Shown here one piece after another: positions 4,643-8,926 of a stretch of 8,926 nt of DNA. Location: assembly GCA_002410125.1 (NCBI GenBank), contig DHQH01000032.1, forward strand, positions 16,917-25,842, given 5' to 3'. The notes beneath the pieces were generated by a model. The model made no database searches and was not told where the DNA came from. It saw only the letters and a list, made by a program, of their open reading frames with translations. Within the stretch, counting starts at the first letter, position 1; every line of letters starts with the position of its first letter. The DNA comes from Alphaproteobacteria bacterium UBA5343. Lineage in GTDB: Bacteria > Pseudomonadota > Alphaproteobacteria > RF32 > UBA5343. Made by a program: the position numbers and the translations under genes.

Positions 4643-7255
4643 TTAGATTAAAGATTTAATCGTTGAAACAATCTCTTCAACTGTTGCCGTCTCTGGAAGT
4701 CCACCTTGAGCCATACCAGCCTTCCCTCCACCTCGAACGCCAGCTTCTCTGATTAATTTTCCAGCATCATATTTGCCTGTCATATCTTCCGTTACCCCAA
4801 CCACAACTGAAGTCTTACCATCAGTTTTTGAAGCAACAACAACTACACCAGATTTGATAGATGATTTGACTTCATCAACAATGCCTTTAAGATCTTTCGC
4901 AGGAATATCTGATAGCTCCTTAGCTACAAATTTAACTCCATTAATCTCTTCCACATCATTTGCCGCAGATGAACCACCTGTTGCTAATTTTTTACGAAGA
5001 TTTTTTATCTCTTCTTGCATTTTCTTATTCTCATCAAGAAGTGATGTTACCTTATTTTCAACATCATTTAATGGTGATTTCAAACTATGAGCTAAATCTT
5101 GTAACCTATAAAGATTTTCCACTGCTTGTAATTCAGCCAAATAACCTGTAACAGCTTCTATTCTCCTAACCCCTGCAGCTAAAGCAGATTCGTTTACAAT
5201 TTTGAAATACCCAATATCACCAGTTCTACTCACATGAGTACCACCACATAACTCAACAGAAAGATTTTCATAATCCCCCTCCATAGTAACAACTCTTACT
5301 TCATCACCATATTTTTCACCAAATAAAGCCATTGCTCCAGCTTCAACTGCCGCTTCTGGATTCATTATCTTAGTTTTAACTTCACAATTATCCCTAATAA
5401 AGCCATTCACTAAATTCTCAATTTTATGAATTTCTTCTTTTGTAATTTGTTTTGGATGTGAAATATCAAATCTAAGACCATCATCTCTCACTTCAGAACC
5501 TTTTTGAGTAACATGCTCACCCAAAACTCTTCTTAAAGCAAATTGTAAAATATGAGTTGCTGAATGATTAGCTTTAATATCTTTTCTATAACCTCTATTT
5601 ATAACAAACTCAGCTACATCTCCAACTTTAACTTCACCTTTTTCAACATCCACATGATGAACAAATAAACCATCAGCATGCTTTTTCACATCTTTCACTT
5701 CTAACTCAAACCCATCACCAAAGATAAATCCACGATCACCAACCTGACCACCAGATTCACCATAAAAAGGAGTTTGATTCGCAATGATATAAACTTCATC
5801 ACCTTTTTTAGCCACTTCTATTTTTTTGCCATCTTTAACAATAGCTTGAACTACTGCCTCTGCCTTATCTTGGCTATATCCCAAAAACTCAGTAGCTCCA
5901 AATTCTTCCTTTAACTCAAACCAAAGTTTTTCTGTCCCTGCATCACCACTTCCAGACCAAGCCTTTCTTGCTTCTTCTTTTTGTCTTTCCATCGCTTTAT
6001 TAAAACCATCAACATCCACTTTAATTTCTTTTGCTCTTAACACATCTTGAGTTAAATCTAATGGGAAACCATAAGTATCATAAAGCTTAAATGCAGTCTC
6101 ACCATCAAGAGCTTGTCCTCTACCAAGACCTTCAACTTCACCATCAAGAAGTTTCAAACCTCGACCAAGAGTATTTTTAAATCTCTCTTCTTCAAGTTTT
6201 AATGTTTCTGTAATTAATGCTTCTGCTCTTTTAAGCTCGGTGAAATGATCACCCATTTCACTAACAAGAGCAGGAACCAACCTATGCATTAAAGGATCTT
6301 GACATCCCATCATATGAGCATGTCTCATAGCTCTTCTCATAATTCTACGAAGCACATAACCTCTACCCTCATTTGACGGCAACACACCATCAGCAATCAA
6401 AAATGCCGAAGATCTAAGATGATCTGCCACCACTCTATGAGATATTTTATGAGTACCATCAACATCATTACCACAAACATCAGCAGATGCTTTAATTAAG
6501 TTAACAAATGTATCTGTAGTATAGTTATCATTTGAACCATTAATTGTCGCAGCAATTCTCTCTAACCCCATACCAGTATCAATTGATGGTTTTGGAAGGT
6601 TAATTTGCTCACCACTTGCAAGCTGTTCATATTGCATAAACACTAAATTCCAAATCTCGATAAATCTATCACCATCTTCTTCTGGAGTTCCAGGTCTTCC
6701 ACCCCAGATTTTATCACCATGATCATAAAAAATCTCAGAACAAGGTCCACATGGACCAGTATCACCCATTGACCAGAAATTATCCTTAGTTGGAATTCTT
6801 ATAATTTTATCATCGCCAAAACCTGCGATTTTTTTCCATAAATCATAAGCTTCATCATCGGTATGATAAACCGTTGCTAAAAGCTTTTCTTTTGGCAATC
6901 CATATTCTTTTGTAATTAAATTCCAAGCCAAATAAATAGCTTCTTCCTTAAAATAATCACCAAAGGAAAAATTACCTAACATTTCAAAGAAAGTATGGTG
7001 TCTAACTGTATGTCCCACATTATCTAAATCATTATGTTTTCCACCCGCTCGCACACATTTTTGGGAACTACAGGCTCTTGTGTAATCTCTTTTTTCATTG
7101 CCTGTAAAAACATTTTTGAACTGGTTCATACCAGCATTTGTAAACATTAAAGTCGGATCATTATCAGGAACTAATGGACTAGACTTAACAGCTGTATGTC
7201 CATTCTTCTCAAAATAATCTAAAAAAGTTTTTCTTACATCATTCGTTTTCATCAT
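4643..7255 (-). CDS. alaS: Alanyl-tRNA synthetase
   Basis: Charges tRNA(Ala) with alanine in the cytoplasm and edits mischarged Ser/Gly. Start chosen at ATG 7255 (7252 is equally possible), giving 870 residues, normal for bacterial AlaRS; an upstream in-frame TTG at 7294 would add 13 atypical residues. The class II catalytic domain opens with SSPLVPDNDPTLMFTNAGM (25-43), RAGGKHNDLDNVG (69-81), HHTFFEMLGNFSFGDYF (86-102) and GDTGPCGPCSE (164-174). The tRNA-recognition region follows to about 450. The editing domain carries the zinc ligands H563 and H567 (HSATH) and C670 and H674 (CGGTH). A coiled-coil linker (about 706-757) leads to the C-Ala/DHHA1 domain ending in RGGGKAGMAQGG (841-852). All catalytic motifs look intact. 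TPEEDGDRFIEIWNLVFMQY is the wording I associate with alphaproteobacteria. The Shine-Dalgarno is weak (AGAGAA or AAGAA). Own promoter and terminator suggest a single-gene unit. Confidence 0.97.
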   Translation of the reverse strand: MMKTNDVRKTFLDYFEKNGHTAVKSSPLVPDNDPTLMFTNAGMNQFKNVFTGNEKRDYTRACSSQKCVRAGGKHNDLDNVGHTVRHHTFFEMLGNFSFGDYFKEEAIYLAWNLITKEYGLPKEKLLATVYHTDDEAYDLWKKIAGFGDDKIIRIPTKDNFWSMGDTGPCGPCSEIFYDHGDKIWGGRPGTPEEDGDRFIEIWNLVFMQYEQLASGEQINLPKPSIDTGMGLERIAATINGSNDNYTTDTFVNLIKASADVCGNDVDGTHKISHRVVADHLRSSAFLIADGVLPSNEGRGYVLRRIMRRAMRHAHMMGCQDPLMHRLVPALVSEMGDHFTELKRAEALITETLKLEEERFKNTLGRGLKLLDGEVEGLGRGQALDGETAFKLYDTYGFPLDLTQDVLRAKEIKVDVDGFNKAMERQKEEARKAWSGSGDAGTEKLWFELKEEFGATEFLGYSQDKAEAVVQAIVKDGKKIEVAKKGDEVYIIANQTPFYGESGGQVGDRGFIFGDGFELEVKDVKKHADGLFVHHVDVEKGEVKVGDVAEFVINRGYRKDIKANHSATHILQFALRRVLGEHVTQKGSEVRDDGLRFDISHPKQITKEEIHKIENLVNGFIRDNCEVKTKIMNPEAAVEAGAMALFGEKYGDEVRVVTMEGDYENLSVELCGGTHVSRTGDIGYFKIVNESALAAGVRRIEAVTGYLAELQAVENLYRLQDLAHSLKSPLNDVENKVTSLLDENKKMQEEIKNLRKKLATGGSSAANDVEEINGVKFVAKELSDIPAKDLKGIVDEVKSSIKSGVVVVASKTDGKTSVVVGVTEDMTGKYDAGKLIREAGVRGGGKAGMAQGGLPETATVEEIVSTIKSLI

Positions 7256-7316
7256 TTTTCTTAAATTCTCTTTCTTTGTTTTATAAATTCCCAACTAATT
7301 AGGTGTGCGAACCGCC

Positions 7317-7345
7317 ATAATAAAAGAACTCTTACCAAAAGTCTA
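7317..7345 (-). promoter_or_regulatory. Promoter of alaS
   Basis: On the minus strand TAGACT (7340-7345) is followed after 17 bases by TATTAT (7317-7322), one base off TATAAT. The predicted start near 7310 gives a leader of about 55 bases before the ATG at 7255. No terminator is visible between the DUF486 stop (7388) and this site, so read-through from the ABC operon is also possible. Confidence 0.55.
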
Positions 7346-7387
7346 TGATTTTATTAGCTTCAAACTAGTTAAAAAGACAAAGAGTTA

Positions 7388-7729
7388 TCAATCCCATTTT
7401 TTAAAAACAAAAAATGCAGATAACACCATCAAAACAAACCCAACTAAGTAATTCCACTTAAATTCTTCTTTAAGATATGTTACTGAAAAAATAGCAAACA
7501 CAACAAGGGTGATTATCTCTTGAATTATTTTTAGTTGAGATGCTGTAAAGAACTGATGCCCTATTCTATTAGCTGGCACATGGAAACAATATTCAATCAA
7601 AGCTATTGCCCAACTAACAAATATTGCAATCCATATAGAACTTGACTTAAAATTCAAATGTCCATACCAAGCAAAAAACATAAAAACATTTGAAATAACT
7701 AACAAAAATATTGGTACTATAGAATTCAT
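7388..7729 (-). CDS. DUF486 / DMT-type four-helix membrane protein
   Basis: 113 residues with four predicted membrane helices (about 4-20, 30-48, 68-86, 92-110). It carries the very conserved family phrases SNVFMFFAWYGHLNFK (14-29), ALIEYCFHVPANRIG (43-57), FTASQLKIIQE (61-71) and KWNYLVGF (91-98). Together these identify DUF486, a small drug/metabolite-transporter-like family whose substrate is unknown to me. It starts 8 bases after the permease stop; AGGT overlapping that stop can serve as its Shine-Dalgarno, so it is the third gene of the ABC operon. Whether it works with the transporter or merely shares its transcript cannot be seen. Confidence 0.9.
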   Translation of the reverse strand: MNSIVPIFLLVISNVFMFFAWYGHLNFKSSSIWIAIFVSWAIALIEYCFHVPANRIGHQFFTASQLKIIQEIITLVVFAIFSVTYLKEEFKWNYLVGFVLMVLSAFFVFKKWD

Positions 7730-7737
7730 AAAACAAT

Positions 7738-8472
7738 CTACCTGTCAGAAAATAAATTAGCTATAAAAAGAAATAAAAAAGATGTAAGAGAAAGAATTAT
7801 GATACCAACTATCACTCTTGGCATATCATATAACGACCCAGCTTTAAGTATATAATGTCCAAGCCCTGCATTTGAACTCACAAATTCCCCAATAAAAGCT
7901 CCAAAAAGTGCAAAACTAATATTCATTCTAAAGCCAAGTTTCACCCATCTAATACTACCAGGAATTATAATCTTTTTTGAAATATCATAATTTGAAGCAT
8001 TAATAGTTTTTGCAAATTTCAAATATCTAGCTCCAGCATCTTTCGCACCTTCATAAGCCTGCATAACTGAAACTAAGAATGTTGCAAAAGCGGCCATCAC
8101 AATCTTAGACATCAAACCTGTCCCAAACCACATAATCAACATTGGAGCCAAAGCAAAAACAGGAATTGATCCTAATATTATAATATAAGGTTTGCTGATT
8201 TTTTCTAATCTTTCACTACCCCACATCGCAATTCCAAAAGCAGTCCCCAAGATAGAACCTATTAATAAACCACAAATAGTTTCATAAGCAGTAATTGCAA
8301 AATCTTTCCAAATTTCAACATCCACAATCTCTGCAATAAAAGTACTCAAAACCAAAACAGGAGAAGCAAATAAGAATTTTAATTCATCAGAACCAGAAAC
8401 TACATATTGCCAGAAAACCAAGAATAATATTGCTGGTAAACAAATTATAAAAGCATTTTTTATTTTATCCAT
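7738..8472 (-). CDS. ABC transporter permease, SsuC/TauC/nitrate type
   Basis: 244 residues, close to family length, with about six membrane helices (about 8-25, 62-84, 95-117, 120-140, 180-198, 219-239). The cytoplasmic EAA-type loop that docks on the ATPase is at about 145-172 (DAGARYLKFAKTINASNYDI, then KKIIIPGS), with the invariant Gly at 147. SIPVFALAPMLIMWFG (102-117) is typical of binding-protein-dependent permeases for sulfonates, taurine, nitrate or thiamine-precursor-like compounds. The substrate cannot be decided here. The start overlaps the ATPase gene by 8 bases and has a strong GGAGAGGTGA Shine-Dalgarno (8476-8485), so the two are co-translated. Family assignment is firm, substrate unknown. 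Confidence 0.92.
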   Translation of the reverse strand: MDKIKNAFIICLPAILFLVFWQYVVSGSDELKFLFASPVLVLSTFIAEIVDVEIWKDFAITAYETICGLLIGSILGTAFGIAMWGSERLEKISKPYIIILGSIPVFALAPMLIMWFGTGLMSKIVMAAFATFLVSVMQAYEGAKDAGARYLKFAKTINASNYDISKKIIIPGSIRWVKLGFRMNISFALFGAFIGEFVSSNAGLGHYILKAGSLYDMPRVIVGIIILSLTSFLFLFIANLFSDR

Positions 8473-8926
8473 TTGTCACCTCTCCGATTCTAATTGCCGA
8501 TTCTAATGCATCATTTACCTTTTTATAATAGCTATCTCTTTGCTTATCATTAATAGAAAATGACTTATAAATTTTTGACGGACGAGAAGTTAAAACAAAC
8601 AATTCATCAGCCAAATAAACTGCCTCTTCTACCGAATGAGTAATCACAATCGCACTCGCATTTTTAGATTTGATATATTCCTTAATCACACTGGCTAAAT
8701 CTTTTCTAACCACCACATCTAACGCCCCTAAAGGCTCATCAAGAAAAATAAGCTTCGGCTCATAAGCAAGAGTTCTTGCTAATGCGATTCGTTGTCTTTG
8801 ACCTCCTGATAATTCGCTAGGTAAATAATCTGCAAATTTTTGCAATTTCACAGTCTTTATGATTTTATCAATTTTAGATTTACTTACTTTTTCTTTTAAT
8901 AATTCAAATGCAAGTTCTATATTTCG
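8465..8926 (-). CDS. ABC transporter ATPase, SsuB/TauB type (partial, C-terminal part)
   Basis: Only the last 153 residues are inside the window; the frame is open to the edge (first visible residues RNIELAFELLKEK), so the 5' end with Walker A lies outside. Visible ATPase parts in order are the RNIELAF segment that follows the Q-loop, the signature LSGGQRQR (39-46), Walker B LIFLDEP (59-65) with catalytic E64, the D-loop GALD (67-70) and the H-loop histidine H97 in VITHS. These are all intact. The EEAVYLAD stretch after the H-loop is typical of importer ATPases of the nitrate/sulfonate/taurine group. An in-frame GTG at 8851 is not the start, since coding similarity continues upstream of it. 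It energises the permease encoded immediately downstream. Confidence 0.95.
   Translation of the reverse strand, partial: RNIELAFELLKEKVSKSKIDKIIKTVKLQKFADYLPSELSGGQRQRIALARTLAYEPKLIFLDEPLGALDVVVRKDLASVIKEYIKSKNASAIVITHSVEEAVYLADELFVLTSRPSKIYKSFSINDKQRDSYYKKVNDALESAIRIGEVTNG

Noticed and set aside
4773..5151. Plus-strand open frames inside alaS
   Set aside because: They are antisense to the conserved C-terminal region of AlaRS and have no family resemblance.
7256..7294. Upstream TTG start for alaS
   Set aside because: It adds 13 basic residues not typical of AlaRS, while ATG at 7255 or 7252 gives the usual N-terminus MKTNDVRKTFLDYF.
7295..7318. Short reading frame MAVRTPN in the alaS leader, a possible leader peptide
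   Set aside because: Its ATG overlaps the predicted -10 box (7317-7322), so it would not be in the transcript, and it has no Shine-Dalgarno.
8849..8851. GTG as start of the ABC ATPase
   Set aside because: The frame remains open to the window edge and the upstream residues (RNIELAFELL) fit the ATPase family, so the gene is simply cut.

Overview
The window is an AT-rich bacterial chromosome segment. The best lineage clue is the alanyl-tRNA synthetase, whose catalytic-core wording reads as alphaproteobacterial. The low GC, a GH108 endolysin with a short N-terminal repeat domain, and palindromic intergenic repeats of the GTCATYCC...GGRATC kind point towards a Rickettsiales- or Holosporales-like, possibly host-associated lineage. 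This placement is an inference, not a database result.

Layout. Positions 1-2818, all on the minus strand, hold a Bat (aerotolerance-type) cassette transcribed right to left: a DUF4381 membrane protein, BatA (VWA protein with intact MIDAS), BatB (VWA protein with degenerate MIDAS and an unusual C-terminus), and the start of a secreted protein cut by the window edge. The genes overlap or nearly touch, so they form one operon. MoxR and DUF58, the usual upstream partners, are absent next to it. Positions 2819-3162 are a divergent intergenic region with two palindromic repeats, a promoter for each side, and a terminator-like hairpin right behind the plus-strand promoter. Positions 3163-4048, plus strand, encode a GH108-type endolysin whose conserved C-terminus is displaced by a one-base frameshift in an A6 run. 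Facing it (4029-4520, minus) is a small exported Cys-containing protein with a faint LprI/DUF1311 resemblance. Positions 4612-7322, minus, hold alaS with its own terminator and promoter. Positions 7388-8926, minus, hold a SsuB/TauB-type ATPase (partial), a SsuC/TauC-type permease and a DUF486 four-helix membrane protein in a tight operon.

How the genes work together. DUF4381, BatA and BatB are predicted to form an inner-membrane assembly with VWA domains and a BatB tail on the periplasmic side. The ATPase and permease form an importer whose substrate-binding protein lies outside the window. The endolysin and its convergent neighbour could be a lysozyme and inhibitor-like pair, but that is speculative.

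The most notable points are the BatB protein, which has lost MIDAS residues and its C-terminal membrane helix and gained a Spy/CnrR-like segment plus a GC-rich His/Gly/Arg tail; the endolysin frameshift; and the promoter-hairpin module ahead of the endolysin.
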